The notes: generated from the letters alone by a model not told the origin. A stretch of 64,000 bases of DNA from Seohaeicola zhoushanensis (GCF_014656415.1 NZ_BNCJ01000002.1:464213-528212); one strand, 5' to 3'. Positions 33,473-44,412 are shown, numbered from the stretch's first letter. A program made the numbers and translations.

Positions 33473-34012
33473 TCAGGCGCCGCGGAAGGCGCCGATCAGC
33501 AGGTAGATCGCCAGGGTGCCGCCCAGCGAGAATCCCATCGGGAACTTCCAGCCCATGTCCCAGCTCTTCCAGCCCGGCGCGATGCGGCGCAGGGGGGTAT
33601 ACTTGGCGAGCCTGTGGGTCACGAAGGCGGCGAGCAGGTTGGCGGCGAAGATCGCGACGAGATAGCGGATGTCGCCGCCGGCGATATAGGGCGCGGCTGC
33701 GGCGGCAAACTTGGCATCGCCCGCGCCCAGGGCGCCGCCGATGTTCAGGGTAAAGCCGGCAATGAGCACCGCCACCATCTGGACCAGCCGCCAGCCGTAG
33801 TCGGGCAGGGGCAGGGCGATGGGGCCCAGCACCACGAAGACCGCCGCCAGCAGGATCACCGCCTGGTTGGTGATGCGCATCTCGCGCAGGTCGGTGAAAC
33901 AGACATAGAGGCAGATCGGCAGGGCAAACGGCAGGAGCCACCGCGCGGAATACGCGGTGATCGCCATGCGTTCAGGCAGGAACCAGAGATCGCCGAGCGC
34001 GGCCAGGTCCAT
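33473..34012 (-). CDS. cpaA: Prepilin peptidase of the Tad system (CpaA/TadV family)
   Basis: This encodes 179 residues with about five membrane helices. The two catalytic aspartates of type IV prepilin peptidases are in FTDLREMRI and GAGDAKF. It cleaves the Flp prepilins after the Gly preceding the hydrophobic segment. ATG 34010-34012 lies a few bases after the preceding TPR gene stop; a second possible start (MAITAYSARW) is 15 codons in. Confidence 0.9.
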   Translation of the reverse strand: MDLAALGDLWFLPERMAITAYSARWLLPFALPICLYVCFTDLREMRITNQAVILLAAVFVVLGPIALPLPDYGWRLVQMVAVLIAGFTLNIGGALGAGDAKFAAAAAPYIAGGDIRYLVAIFAANLLAAFVTHRLAKYTPLRRIAPGWKSWDMGWKFPMGFSLGGTLAIYLLIGAFRGA

Positions 34013-34015
34013 GCG

Positions 34016-34864
34016 TCAGGCCGCGTCAAGCGCCTTGAGCGAGCGTACCGCCTCGTCGAAGTGCTGCGGATGGGTCGCGATGGCGTCGCGCAGCAGGCCC
34101 TTGGCGGTCTCGGTGTCGCCCTGCTTGACGGCGGCCAGGGCCATGGTGTGCAGCAGCTGCGCGCGCTCGGTCTGGGTCATCGGGATGACCGGCATCGAGT
34201 AGTTGCGCTGGGCGCCGCGGGCGAGCACCAGGTTGTTCTTGGCTGTAAACAGCGAGTCGTCGAGGCGGATGGCCTCGCCGAACAGCCGCTCGGCCTCGGA
34301 ATAGTCGCCGCGGGTCAGCTTGGAATAGCCCCAGTTGTTCATCACGCCGGCCGGCGCGGTGGTGAGGCCGACGGCGATTTCATAGAAGCTGTCCGACTTC
34401 TTCCACTGCTTGTTGGCGTCGGCGACCATCGCCTCGAGCCGGTAGCGCTGGAAGGTCTCGTAGGTCGGCGGGATCGAATCGAGCGTGGTCTTGGCCTTGG
34501 TCCACTCGTTGGTGCGGATCAGCGCATCGGCGAGCTGGACCCGGTCCTCGTTGGTGGCGCCCGGCATCGCGGTCACCTTGGTCCAGGCCGAGACGCCTTC
34601 GGTGTTGCGTTTTGCACGCACCAGCGAGGCCGCGAGGCCGCGTTCCAGGTCGATCCGGCCGGGGCTGCCCTTGGTGGCGCGGGTGAAATAGGCCACCGCC
34701 TCGTTGGGATCGGCCACCGTGAGCATGACGTCGTTGAGGTTCGATTCGTCCACCACGTTGACGTCCTGGAAAGCGCGTTCGACCGTCTGATCGCCGGATT
34801 CCGCACAGGCGGATAGGGTCAAAACCCCTGCAATCATTGCGGGAATCAAAGAAACGTGGCGCAT
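34016..34864 (-). CDS. TPR-repeat lipoprotein of the Tad locus
   Basis: This encodes 282 residues. The signal peptide ends in a lipobox (LTLSAC, Cys at about residue 20), so it should be a lipoprotein. TPR-like helices fill residues 50-270 (VMNNWGYSKLTRGDYSEAER; LLHTMALAAVKQGDTETAKG). It sits next to the other TPR lipoprotein (TadD-like), and either could be the pilotin-like partner of the secretin. Confidence 0.83.
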   Translation of the reverse strand: MRHVSLIPAMIAGVLTLSACAESGDQTVERAFQDVNVVDESNLNDVMLTVADPNEAVAYFTRATKGSPGRIDLERGLAASLVRAKRNTEGVSAWTKVTAMPGATNEDRVQLADALIRTNEWTKAKTTLDSIPPTYETFQRYRLEAMVADANKQWKKSDSFYEIAVGLTTAPAGVMNNWGYSKLTRGDYSEAERLFGEAIRLDDSLFTAKNNLVLARGAQRNYSMPVIPMTQTERAQLLHTMALAAVKQGDTETAKGLLRDAIATHPQHFDEAVRSLKALDAA

Positions 34865-34892
34865 TTATTGCGTCCTTTGCTGCTCTGCCTCG

Positions 34893-35471
34893 TCACGGGT
34901 TCTTACGGATCAGGAAATCGGCGTTCCCCCGTTGAACCACTTTGTATGCTTCCGTTTGTGCCACAGATTTATCCGGATTTGCCGATTTTTCTTGGACCAG
35001 CCGCAAATTATCCCGGATTGAGTCACTTTCGCCATTGTCGAGCGCATAGGCGCGGTGGAACACCTGCTCGGCTTCCTTGACCTCGCCGCGCTCCATCAGC
35101 ACCACGCCGAGGTTGTTCCAGGCCTCGGGGCGGGTATCGTCTTCCTTGAGCGCGCGGCGCAGCAGCTGCTCGGCCTGGCCGAGCCGGCCGAGGCCGAGGT
35201 TGGCGGTGCCCATCGAGGTGAGGATCTCGGGCGTCAGCCCCTCGGTCAGGGCGGCGCGGGTGAAGGCTTCGAGCGCGAGCTCGTGCTGGCCGGCGGCCAT
35301 CAGCCGGTTGCCGACCTCCAGCCCGTCCTCGGCCGCCTTGCGGTGGTCGACGCCGGGGGCGAAGGTGCCGTCTTTCGGTTCGGGGATCCGGTCCGGAACG
35401 CAACCGGCCATCGCCGCGGCAACGGCGATGGCCTTGAGGAGGGTCGGGATCGGTGTGTTCTGCTCTCTCAC
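34893..35471 (-). CDS. tadD: TadD-like TPR lipoprotein
   Basis: This encodes 192 residues, starting at a GTG (complement of 35469-35471). The signal peptide ends AAAMAGC (lipobox). TPR units follow (EILTSMGTANLGLGRLGQAE; WNNLGVVLMERGEVKEAEQV). TadD proteins are needed for secretin assembly in Tad systems. Between tadC and the second TPR gene in a single leftward run. Confidence 0.82.
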   Translation of the reverse strand: MREQNTPIPTLLKAIAVAAAMAGCVPDRIPEPKDGTFAPGVDHRKAAEDGLEVGNRLMAAGQHELALEAFTRAALTEGLTPEILTSMGTANLGLGRLGQAEQLLRRALKEDDTRPEAWNNLGVVLMERGEVKEAEQVFHRAYALDNGESDSIRDNLRLVQEKSANPDKSVAQTEAYKVVQRGNADFLIRKNP

Positions 35472-35487
35472 ACCTGTGTCGTACCTG

Positions 35488-36471
35488 TTATCTGTTGCCC
35501 ATGGCGCCCAGGTTGGCGATCCCGTTCGCGGAAGGTCCGACGAGGATGATCAGCAAGGGAGGCACCGTCAGCCCCATTGTCGCAAGGGTCATCTTGGTTG
35601 GCAACTTGTTTGCGGCCTCTTCGGCGCGCATCACCCGCTTGTCCCGCATCTCGCTGGCGAAGACCCGCAGGGCTTCCGCGATCGAGGTGCCGAAGGTGGC
35701 CGACTGGATCAGCACGGTGACGAAGGACGACACGTCCTGCACGCCGCAGCGTTCGCCGAAGTCGCGCAGCACCGAGGACTTGTCCTTGCCGGCCTTCATC
35801 TCGTAGGCGACGACGTCGAATTCGTCGGCCAGCGCCGGGTAGGAGGCGCGCAGTTCGCGGGCGACGCGGACGATGGACTGGTCGAGCGACTGGCCCGCCT
35901 CGACGCAGACCAGCATCATGTCGAGCGAGTCGGGAAAGCCGCGGGTGATCGCCTCCTTGCGCTCTTCGACGCGGCGGGTGATCCAGTATTTCGGCAGGTA
36001 ATACCCGACGCCGCCGGGGCCGACGATATACATGACCATCTGCTGGGAATCGAATTCCTGGCCGGCCTTGATGACGGTGACATAGATAACGCCGAGGATC
36101 AGTCCGACGATGCCCAGGATGAACTGCGCGAAGTGGAAGAAGCGCACCGCGTCCTTGGACTGGTAGCCCGCCTGGCGCAGGGTCAGCTGCATCTTGGTCA
36201 GCTGCTTTTCGTCCTGCGGTTCCAGGAAGGTCGCGAACTTCTGCAGCTGCTCGTTGCGCCCGCCCTGGCGCAGCCGTTCTTTCTGCGGCTTGCCCTTGGA
36301 CGTCTCGTTCAGGCTGCGCTGCAGCTTCTTCATCGGGTCCTCGGGCTGATTGAGCATCAGCGGGATGACCAGAAGGATCATGAAGAGGCCGAGGCAGCCG
36401 ACGACGATCAGCGGGCCGAACTCGCCCAGCTGGTCGGTCAGGAAGGTGTTGATCGGATCGAGCAATTCCAT
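35488..36471 (-). CDS. tadC: Tad pilus inner-membrane platform protein TadC
   Basis: This encodes 327 residues, with GGAGACC upstream of the ATG at 36469-36471. It has an N-terminal helix, a cytoplasmic GspF-like domain and C-terminal helices (LDMMLVCVEAGQSLDQSIVR; FASEMRDKRVMRAEEAANKL). TadB and TadC together form the platform on which CpaF drives pilin assembly. Confidence 0.93.
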   Translation of the reverse strand: MELLDPINTFLTDQLGEFGPLIVVGCLGLFMILLVIPLMLNQPEDPMKKLQRSLNETSKGKPQKERLRQGGRNEQLQKFATFLEPQDEKQLTKMQLTLRQAGYQSKDAVRFFHFAQFILGIVGLILGVIYVTVIKAGQEFDSQQMVMYIVGPGGVGYYLPKYWITRRVEERKEAITRGFPDSLDMMLVCVEAGQSLDQSIVRVARELRASYPALADEFDVVAYEMKAGKDKSSVLRDFGERCGVQDVSSFVTVLIQSATFGTSIAEALRVFASEMRDKRVMRAEEAANKLPTKMTLATMGLTVPPLLIILVGPSANGIANLGAMGNR

Positions 36472-36481
36472 GTCGGTCTCC

Positions 36482-37449
36482 TCAGACCTTGATGTTGGTC
36501 AGCACGCGCATCACGATCAGGTTGAGCGTGAGCAGGATGCCGACAACGAAGCAGGCGGGAATGAAGTAGGGGTGGTCGATCACCTCGTCGTAGTAGCCGG
36601 GATCGTTCACCATGATGACGCCCAGGCAGACCAGCGGGAAGGCCGAGAGGAACTTGCCCGACCACTGCGCCTCGGCGGTGATCGCCTTGACGCGGCGGAA
36701 CAGGCGGAAGCGGGCGCGGATCACCTTGGCGAGGCCCGAGAGGATCTCGGCCAGGTTGCCGCCCGACTGCTGCTGGATGGTCACGGCGACCGAGAGGAAG
36801 CGCAGGTCCTGCATGTCGAGCCGCTCGGCCATATCCTTGAGTGCCTCGCCAATGTCGCGGCCATAGGCGCTCTCGTCGGCGATGATGCCGAATTCGGTGG
36901 CGAGCGGGTCTTCGATTTCTTTCGACACGATCGAGATGGCCGAGCTGAACGGGTGGCCGACGCGCAGCGAACGCACCATCAGTTCGACGGCGTCGGGCAG
37001 CTGCTCCTCGATCATCGTCATGCGCTTCTTGGCCTTGGAGTTGACCCAGAAATACACCCCGCCGACCCCGATGCCGATCGAGGCGATGACGCGCAGCGCG
37101 ACGTCGGTCTCGGTCGCGACGGAGAGGGCGACGAAGGCAAAGGCCGCGAGGCCGCCCATGATCATCACCAGCTGGCGCGGGGTAAAGGCGATGGCAGCCT
37201 TCTGTGCGCGGTCGGCGAGCAGCGAGTAGAGCGGGATCGACCGCGACTTCATGTGCTGCTGCATCTCCTTGCGGAGCTGTTCGAGCACCTGTTCGCGCCC
37301 GGTGCCCTTGTCGAGCATCTCGAGCCGGCGGTTCACCCGGCTGTTCAGGCTGATGGATTTGCCGAAGGCGACAAGGTAGAGGCCCTCGACGAGGACCACG
37401 ACCGCGATGAAGATCAGGCCGTAGATGACCGGTTCGGAACTCAGTTGCA

Positions 37450-37450
<1 letters not shown>
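36482..37450 (-). CDS. tadB: Tad pilus inner-membrane platform protein TadB
   Basis: This encodes 322 residues. The GspF-like domain includes LPDAVELMVRSLRVGHPFSS and QQQSGGNLAEILSGLAKVIR, flanked by membrane helices. Its start codon overlaps the cpaF stop by one base (TAATG), so the two are translationally coupled, and tadC follows after 10 bp. Confidence 0.94.
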
Positions 37451-38913
<1,463 letters not shown>

Positions 38914-38936
38914 GGGGTGTCACGCTCCGGGAAGAA

Positions 38937-40178
38937 TCAGGCGGCCTGAGCGTCGCTCTGGCCGAGTTCGTGCAGGGATTGCGCCAGCTTGGCGATTTCC
39001 TTGCGCAGGGGGTTCTTGGCGGCCGAGGCGGCCAGCGGCAGGCCGTGGTCGGCGCCCTGGGCGACCTGCTTGCCGCCGTCGGGCAGCTGCAGCTCGATCG
39101 AGATGCCAAGGCTTTCGGCCATCCGCTTGACCCGCGCCTTGCCCGACAGGTCGGTGAAGCCCGGCGCGCGGTTCAGCGTGAAGCGCAGCTTGTTGAAGGG
39201 CAGGTCCTCGGATTGCAGGGCCCGCTTCAGCCGCAGCGCGTTCTGGGCCGAGCGCATGTCGAGTTCGATCACCGCGAGATAGACGTGGGCCGCCTGCAGC
39301 ACGGTTTCGGACCAGTGCACCAGGGTCGAGGGCATGTCGACGACGACATAGTCGAAATGGGCCCGCGCCATCTCGATCACCCGCTGGATGTCGGTCGGGG
39401 TGAGGATGTCGAGCGGCACGATATCGGCGGGCGAGGTCAGCACCTGCATCTTGTCCTGGAACGGCGTCAGCGCGGCGGCGAAGACGTCCTTGTCGAGGTT
39501 CTCGGTGTCCGAGAGCATCTCGAACACGATCTCGCGGCGGGGCAGGTCGAGATAGGTCGAGACCGAGCCATACTGCAGGTCGAGGTCGATCAGGCAGACG
39601 CTGGGCGCGTCGTTCTTCGAGATGGTGGCCAGTTCCCAGGCGAGGTTCACCGCCAGCGTGGTCGAACCGGCGCCGCCGGCCAGTCCCTGCGCGACGATCA
39701 GCACGCCTTCCTTGGCGGCGCCGCCGGCCAGCGAGGCGCGGGGATGATTCGCCTCGGGCGGCGGGGCGGCCTTGGCCTGGCGCACGCGGTCGATGGCCGA
39801 TTGCAGCTCGCGCTCGGGGAGGGGGTAGGGGACGAATTCGTCGGCGCCCTTGCGCAGCAGCTGGTGCAGCGAGGCCGGGGTCACGTCTTCGGCGATGAGG
39901 ATCACGCTGATCTTGCGCGCCTTGGCCTGGGCGATGATCTCGCCCATCATGACCAGGTTGTCCTCATCCTCGCCGTCGATGGCCAGGGCGATGAATTCCA
40001 GTGATTCCGCCTCGGCCTGGCCAAAGAACGCAAGGGCTTCGGCGAAACCGAGGTCGCCCCAGCTTTCGCCAAGCACGGCTTCCATGTCTTCTATGAGGAG
40101 ATCGAAATTCTGGACGTCGCGGCTCACCGTGCAGGCGACGATCGGATTAGTTTCGGGTTGCGGCGTTGCGCTGCTCAT
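38937..40178 (-). CDS. cpaE: Pilus localisation ParA/MinD-like protein CpaE/TadZ
   Basis: This encodes 413 residues. The ATG at 40176-40178 has AGAGG nine bases upstream; one three codons earlier lacks spacing. Residues about 25-150 resemble a receiver-like domain and about 165-400 a ParA-type ATPase. The P-loop reads GLAGGAGSTTLAVNLA and lacks the usual lysines, and Walker A' is LIDLDLQYGSV, as seen in atypical TadZ proteins. These position the Tad machine at a cell pole. Confidence 0.92.
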   Translation of the reverse strand: MSSATPQPETNPIVACTVSRDVQNFDLLIEDMEAVLGESWGDLGFAEALAFFGQAEAESLEFIALAIDGEDEDNLVMMGEIIAQAKARKISVILIAEDVTPASLHQLLRKGADEFVPYPLPERELQSAIDRVRQAKAAPPPEANHPRASLAGGAAKEGVLIVAQGLAGGAGSTTLAVNLAWELATISKNDAPSVCLIDLDLQYGSVSTYLDLPRREIVFEMLSDTENLDKDVFAAALTPFQDKMQVLTSPADIVPLDILTPTDIQRVIEMARAHFDYVVVDMPSTLVHWSETVLQAAHVYLAVIELDMRSAQNALRLKRALQSEDLPFNKLRFTLNRAPGFTDLSGKARVKRMAESLGISIELQLPDGGKQVAQGADHGLPLAASAAKNPLRKEIAKLAQSLHELGQSDAQAA

Positions 40179-40321
40179 TGCCTTCATCCTCTTTTCAGGG
40201 CCTGGCAGCATCAGGCCCCGAGAAGGTCCCAGGACGCGATGTCATCTGCTCTGCCGTCGTGCACCCGTTCTGGAGTTACACGCCGCCCATTGAGGACACT
40301 CTGTCTGGGAATGTGGGCAAT

Positions 40322-40374
40322 AATTGGGCCAAAAAAACCCAATTGTAGGAAGCCGGGCGACGATCGCCGCCCGG
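40322..40374 (-). terminator. Hairpin pair between the OmpA-like gene and cpaE
   Basis: CCGGGCG (40353-40359)/CGCCCGG (40368-40374) lies just after the OmpA-like stop. On the minus strand it is followed 15 bases later by a T7 run enclosed in a second hairpin, AATTGGG/CCCAATT (40322-40344). This suggests partial termination before cpaE. Confidence 0.45.
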
Positions 40375-40379
40375 TCCGT

Positions 40380-41012
40380 TTATTGTGTCTGGGCGAATCC
40401 GCCGGACCCCTGACGGCCCGTGAGGCCGCTGGGCGGCACCGCGCTGGCGACATATTCGCGGTAGATGATCTGGGCATACTTGCCGTCGAGCACCGTGGGA
40501 TGGCGGCGCACGAAGCCCGAGACCTCGGTCACGGTGCGCCGGTTGCGGCGCTCGCGGTCGGCGGTATCGATCACCGGGCGCGTCTCGCCGTAGGAGACCA
40601 GCGCCTCGAGGCGCGAGCGGCTGATGCCGCGGCTGGCGAGATAGGCGACCACCGCATTGGCGCGGCGCTTGCCCAGGCCGTAGTTGTAGCCGTTCGAGCC
40701 CACCTTGTCGGTGTGCCCGTAGACCCGGAAGCGCACTTCGGGGAACTGCCGGATCCAGTTGGCCTGCTGGTCGAGCGCGCGCGCCGCCTCGGCGTCGATC
40801 ACCGCGCTGTCGAAGGCGAAGTTGACCGTGGTGGGCACTTCGGTGGCGAAACGGTTGCCAAGGCTCACCGCGTAGTCGAGTTCGCCGCGCATCACCAACT
40901 GGTTGTTATTGTTGGCGTTTCCGAACGAGCCATAGTCCAGCTCGTGCCCGGCTTCCTGTACGCATCCTGCCAGCGAGAGGCCGACGGCGACGGTCGTTGC
41001 GAGTTTCCACAT
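40380..41012 (-). CDS. OmpA-family lipoprotein of the Tad locus
   Basis: This encodes 210 residues; CAGGAGA sits directly before the ATG at 41010-41012. The signal peptide ends GLSLAGC (lipobox). The C-terminal OmpA/peptidoglycan-binding domain has VNFAFDSAVIDAEAARALDQ and VYGHTDKVGSNGYNYGLGKR. It occupies the position of CpaD in Caulobacter-type loci and probably anchors the secretin to peptidoglycan. Confidence 0.88.
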   Translation of the reverse strand: MWKLATTVAVGLSLAGCVQEAGHELDYGSFGNANNNNQLVMRGELDYAVSLGNRFATEVPTTVNFAFDSAVIDAEAARALDQQANWIRQFPEVRFRVYGHTDKVGSNGYNYGLGKRRANAVVAYLASRGISRSRLEALVSYGETRPVIDTADRERRNRRTVTEVSGFVRRHPTVLDGKYAQIIYREYVASAVPPSGLTGRQGSGGFAQTQ

Positions 41013-41028
41013 TCTCCTGATCCTCCGC

Positions 41029-42450
41029 TCAGTCCAGGACGTAACCGTAGGAGCCGCCGAAGTCCTGCTTGGCGACTTCGTCAGCAGCCGCATTCGCATT
41101 CTTGGTGCGGCTGGTCTTGCCATAGAGGAACAGCGCCTTTTCGCTCGGCGGCACCACCCGGTCGGTCGGCAGGGCGAAGGCCTCGCCGCGGGTCGGGGTG
41201 ACCAGATGCGCGGTGACGATGATCACCAGCTCGGTCTGGCGGCGCCGGTAGGAGGAACTGCGGAACAGGGTGCCGAGCACCGGCACGTCGCCGATCCAGG
41301 GCAGCTGGCCCACGCTGTCGAGGAACTCGTCCTGGATCAGGCCGGCGATGGCGAAGCTCTCGCCGTCACGCATCTCGACCGTCGAGGAGGTCTCGCGCCG
41401 CTTGAAGCCGACGAATTCGAAGTCGCCGAAGGTGCGCGACACGGTCGGGTCGATCTCGGAGACCGCGGCCTTGAGTTCGAGGTTGATGACATCCTTGTCG
41501 ACCACGCGCGGGACGAAGTTCAGCTCGATACCGAAGGGCTTGTATTCGACGGTGACGGTGCCGCCTTCCTGCGCGACCGGGATCGGAACCTCGCCACCGG
41601 CGAGGAACTTGGCCTCCTGGCCCGACAGCGCGGTCAGGTTCGGCTCGGCCAGGGTGCGCACGACACCCTTCTGTTCCAGCGCCTCGAGCAGCAGGTTGAC
41701 CTGCAGCGCGCCGGCGTTGAAGCCGAAGACCACGGCGCCGTTGTTGTCGTTGACCGTCGGAATGTTGCCGGCCAGCGAATTGGTCAGCGCGCCCTGGTTG
41801 CCCAGGGTGTTGGTGCCGCCGGTGGTGCCGACGTCATTGCCGAAGATCCCGCCGGTGAAGCCCAGCGAGGAGCTGAGCGACTTGGACACGCTGCGCTGCA
41901 TCTCGGCGAAGCGGACCTTGAGCATGACCTGCTGCACGCCGCCGACGCTCATCAGGTTCGACACGCGGTCGGGCGCGTAGCGCTCGGCCAGGTCGAGGGC
42001 GCGTTGCAGCTTCTGCGAACTGGAGACGATGCCCGAGAGCACGATGCCGTCATTGGCGGTGCGCACCTCGATGCGTTCGCCGGGCAGGATCTGGCCCAGG
42101 CGCTCCTTGAACTCGGTGACGTCGGCCGACACGCGGACCTCGACGTTGGTGATGAGCCGCCCGGTTGCGTCGAGCAGCGTCAGCGTCGTCATCCCCGGCG
42201 ACTTGCCGAGCACGTAGATCGTGCGGTCGGACAGCGACGAGATATCGGCGATGCCTGGGTTGGCGATGCTGAGCTCGGAGAAGGGGACGTCGCTTTCGAC
42301 CACGATGGCCCGGTTCATCGGGACATCGAGGGCGGCGGCGGTGCCTTTCTTGACGACTGTCAGGGTCTCGGCCTGGGCGACGCTTGCGAGGGGGGCAAAC
42401 GCCAGTGCAAGCCCCATGAGGGCTGCCTTGAGTGAATCATGCATTGTCAT
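41029..42450 (-). CDS. cpaC: Tad outer-membrane secretin (CpaC/RcpA)
   Basis: This encodes 473 residues; ATG 42448-42450 has AGGT just upstream and gives a signal peptide ending near SVAQA. N-terminal domains (NRAIVVESDVPFSELSIANP) and a BON-like region precede the secretin core (MLKVRFAEMQRSVSKSLSSS; GEVPIPVAQEGGTVTVEYKP; VPVLGTLFRSSSYRRRQTEL). It forms the pilus pore in the outer membrane. A strong terminator upstream (42591-42619) separates it from cpaB. Confidence 0.95.
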   Translation of the reverse strand: MTMHDSLKAALMGLALAFAPLASVAQAETLTVVKKGTAAALDVPMNRAIVVESDVPFSELSIANPGIADISSLSDRTIYVLGKSPGMTTLTLLDATGRLITNVEVRVSADVTEFKERLGQILPGERIEVRTANDGIVLSGIVSSSQKLQRALDLAERYAPDRVSNLMSVGGVQQVMLKVRFAEMQRSVSKSLSSSLGFTGGIFGNDVGTTGGTNTLGNQGALTNSLAGNIPTVNDNNGAVVFGFNAGALQVNLLLEALEQKGVVRTLAEPNLTALSGQEAKFLAGGEVPIPVAQEGGTVTVEYKPFGIELNFVPRVVDKDVINLELKAAVSEIDPTVSRTFGDFEFVGFKRRETSSTVEMRDGESFAIAGLIQDEFLDSVGQLPWIGDVPVLGTLFRSSSYRRRQTELVIIVTAHLVTPTRGEAFALPTDRVVPPSEKALFLYGKTSRTKNANAAADEVAKQDFGGSYGYVLD

Positions 42451-42590
42451 GTGACCTGCCTCTCCGATCACGCCTCATTGTCGGGTCTTGTTTGCCCGGT
42501 CTGGCGGTCACTGTGCGGCAGAACCCGTTTTATTGCAATAATCAACGGTTTCCGGTTCTTTTCTTATGTGGACAACCGGCAACAACAAAA

Positions 42591-42619
42591 AACGGGGCGT
42601 GTGGATGACACGCCCCGTT
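42591..42619 (-). terminator. Intrinsic terminator downstream of cpaB
   Basis: A perfect 12-bp stem AACGGGGCGTGT/ACACGCCCCGTT with a 5-base loop is followed on the minus strand by TTTTTGTTGTTG. It lies 26 bp past the cpaB stop. Confidence 0.9.
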
Positions 42620-42644
42620 TCCCGGTAAAAATCTCGTTATTTCA

Positions 42645-43499
42645 TCAGTTTGTGCAGGGGATCGGCAGTTCCACCACTTCGGCGCCGCGGCGGGTGCGGA
42701 TGGTGCAGACCTGCTCTTCAACCTTTGCGGGAGCCACCTGGATCTCGCTGATGCCGAGGAGCGAACGTTGATTTACCTCGATGGCGGAGGCGATGGTATC
42801 GTCCTCGGCGCCGACCAGCGAGAGCGAGAGCTTGCCGCTCGACCGGGCCTGCGCCAGGGCGGCCACCTGCTCGGGGCTGACGGCCACGGTAACGGTGCGG
42901 GCGATGGTGCCGGCCTCGATCTCGCCATTGGCCGACTGATCGATCGCGATGACCTTTACGGCGGCCTCGATCAGCTTGGTGACGTCGCCGACGTTGGCGG
43001 TCAGGCCCTTGAGGCTGCCGGTCCAGTAGACGTCGACACGGTCGCCGGGACGCAGGAAGCCGGAGACGCCCGAGGCGACGTCGACGGGGATCGCGAAGGC
43101 GCGCATACCGCGTTCGAGGCGCGAGTTGATGCCGGCATCCTCGCCGGGGGCGGTGACCTTGATGGCCATGATCGCCTCGTCCTTTTCCATCGCGCGGACG
43201 ACAAAGCGCTTGCCGGCGGCATTGGCCGGGAAAATCTCGTCGAGGGTCTTGAAGGCGCCCTCGGGAATGGCGTTGACCGGCCATTTGACCGCGCGCACCG
43301 CATCCTCTTTCAGCGACTCGCCGTATTTCAGGGGGCGGGTGGCGACATAGACGTCGACGGTGGGCACCACGGCCTGGCGGGCGGCGCGTTCACGCGACAG
43401 TTCGGCCTGATATTCGCCGATGTATTTCTTGGCCATCATGACAGCGCCGCCCGCGAGGGCGATACCGACGATCAGAACCAGTCCGAAAACAGCACGCAT
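42645..43499 (-). CDS. cpaB: Tad pilus assembly protein CpaB/RcpC
   Basis: This encodes 284 residues. The N-terminal membrane helix (FGLVLIVGIALAGGAVMMAK) is followed by an SAF-like domain (YVATRPLKYGESLKEDAVRA) and the RcpC/CpaB domain (AFAIPVDVASGVSGFLRPGD). It is a periplasmic partner of the secretin. It lies between the pilin genes and the terminator at 42591-42619. Confidence 0.93.
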   Translation of the reverse strand: MRAVFGLVLIVGIALAGGAVMMAKKYIGEYQAELSRERAARQAVVPTVDVYVATRPLKYGESLKEDAVRAVKWPVNAIPEGAFKTLDEIFPANAAGKRFVVRAMEKDEAIMAIKVTAPGEDAGINSRLERGMRAFAIPVDVASGVSGFLRPGDRVDVYWTGSLKGLTANVGDVTKLIEAAVKVIAIDQSANGEIEAGTIARTVTVAVSPEQVAALAQARSSGKLSLSLVGAEDDTIASAIEVNQRSLLGISEIQVAPAKVEEQVCTIRTRRGAEVVELPIPCTN

Positions 43500-43657
43500 A
43501 CCGTGTTCTCTCCGTGATTGAACCGCCGGGGTGCGGCGGCGAGTCTGGCGACTCTGATGAATTGACTGTTCTGACCCTAGCCTTGGATTGTGGCCAAAAA
43601 GGGGAAGGTGAATGACCCGCCAGAGGCATATATGGCGGGATTATCCACAGTCCGGGG

Positions 43658-43840
43658 TCACTCGCCGACGGTCTTGTTGGTCAGGTAATTGCCGACACCG
43701 GTGCCGACACCGCCAGATGCGGTCTGGATCGAGCTGAAGGCAACGCCGGCCAGGGCGACGACAGCAGCGGTCAGGACAACCCAGTCCACGGTAACGGCGC
43801 CGCTTTCGCCCCGCAGGAAACGTTTGATAAGCTTACGCAT
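43658..43840 (-). CDS. Flp-family pilin 3
   Basis: This encodes 60 residues. A short basic leader (MRKLIKRFLRGESG) ends in Gly, followed by AVTVDWVVLTAAVVALAGVA. The canonical Flp residues Glu+5/Tyr+6 are Asp/Trp here, as in the two pilins upstream. The C-terminus (VGNYLTNKTVGE) differs from theirs. It is about 160 bp upstream of cpaB; that gap holds a weak hairpin CCCGCCA/TGGCGGG (43616-43639). Confidence 0.9.
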   Translation of the reverse strand: MRKLIKRFLRGESGAVTVDWVVLTAAVVALAGVAFSSIQTASGGVGTGVGNYLTNKTVGE

Positions 43841-43877
43841 GATAACCTCTCAGGCCTTGGTCAATCTCGTTAAACAA

Positions 43878-43908
43878 GGGGCCATGCCTTTGAACAAAGA
43901 CACGGCCC
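43878..43908 (-). terminator. Hairpin after pilin 2
   Basis: Outer arms GGGGCC (43878-43883)/GGCCC (43904-43908) and inner CTTTG/CAAAG arms form a long imperfect hairpin; CTTGTTT follows on the minus strand. Confidence 0.55.
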
Positions 43909-43932
43909 GATTGTCGTGGACGCTTGGGCGTA

Positions 43933-44121
43933 TCACTCGGTCGCGCCAGGGTCCTTGCCTTCGATGAAGGAGCCGGTCGAGGTGCTGAGAGCGCCTGCGC
44001 CATCGCTGATTGCGCCGTAGGCCACACCGGCCAGGGCGACGACAGCTGCGGTCAGCACGACCCAGTCAACGGTCACGGCGCCGTCTTCATCCTTGCGGAA
44101 CTTGTTCAGAAACTTCATCAT
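43933..44121 (-). CDS. flp: Flp-family pilin 2 (same protein as pilin 1)
   Basis: This encodes 62 residues; GGAGGG stands seven bases before the ATG at 44119-44121. The leader MMKFLNKFRKDEDG is followed by AVTVDWVVLTAAVVALAGVA and a hydrophilic tail ending EGKDPGATE. The protein is identical to that encoded at 44413-44601; the DNA differs at only a few, mostly third-position, bases, so the pair is a recent or gene-converted duplication. Confidence 0.92.
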   Translation of the reverse strand: MMKFLNKFRKDEDGAVTVDWVVLTAAVVALAGVAYGAISDGAGALSTSTGSFIEGKDPGATE

Positions 44122-44361
44122 TTGTGGTCCCTCCATAGGATCATCGGGGTTCATCCTCGCCGGACCCAGGGCCGTTCTTCCGGCCTGCCCGTCGTGGCAT
44201 GTCCTCATATAGCGCCCGGAATGGGGCAGTAATTTGACCTGTTTATTGAAATTTGGTGCTCGATCATTCGCGTTCCGGGAACAATCCTATAGCGTTTACG
44301 CGACAATCGGGGAGCAACCTATGCGTGCGCATTGCGCGAGCTGGGGCCTTGAAAACGACAA

Positions 44362-44387
44362 AGGCCGCGTCCCGAAAGACGCGGCCT
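44362..44387 (-). terminator. Intrinsic terminator after pilin 1
   Basis: A perfect 10-bp stem AGGCCGCGTC/GACGCGGCCT with a 6-base loop, followed on the minus strand by TTGTCGTTTTC, lies 26 bp after the pilin 1 stop. Confidence 0.82.
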
Positions 44388-44412
44388 GAAGCCATTAGGC
44401 TGTGTGACCGTA

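Noticed and set aside
43616-43639. CCCGCCA/TGGCGGG hairpin between pilin 3 and cpaB as a terminator
   Set aside because: A 7-bp stem with a 10-base loop and no T-run on the minus strand; pilin 3 and cpaB are probably cotranscribed.
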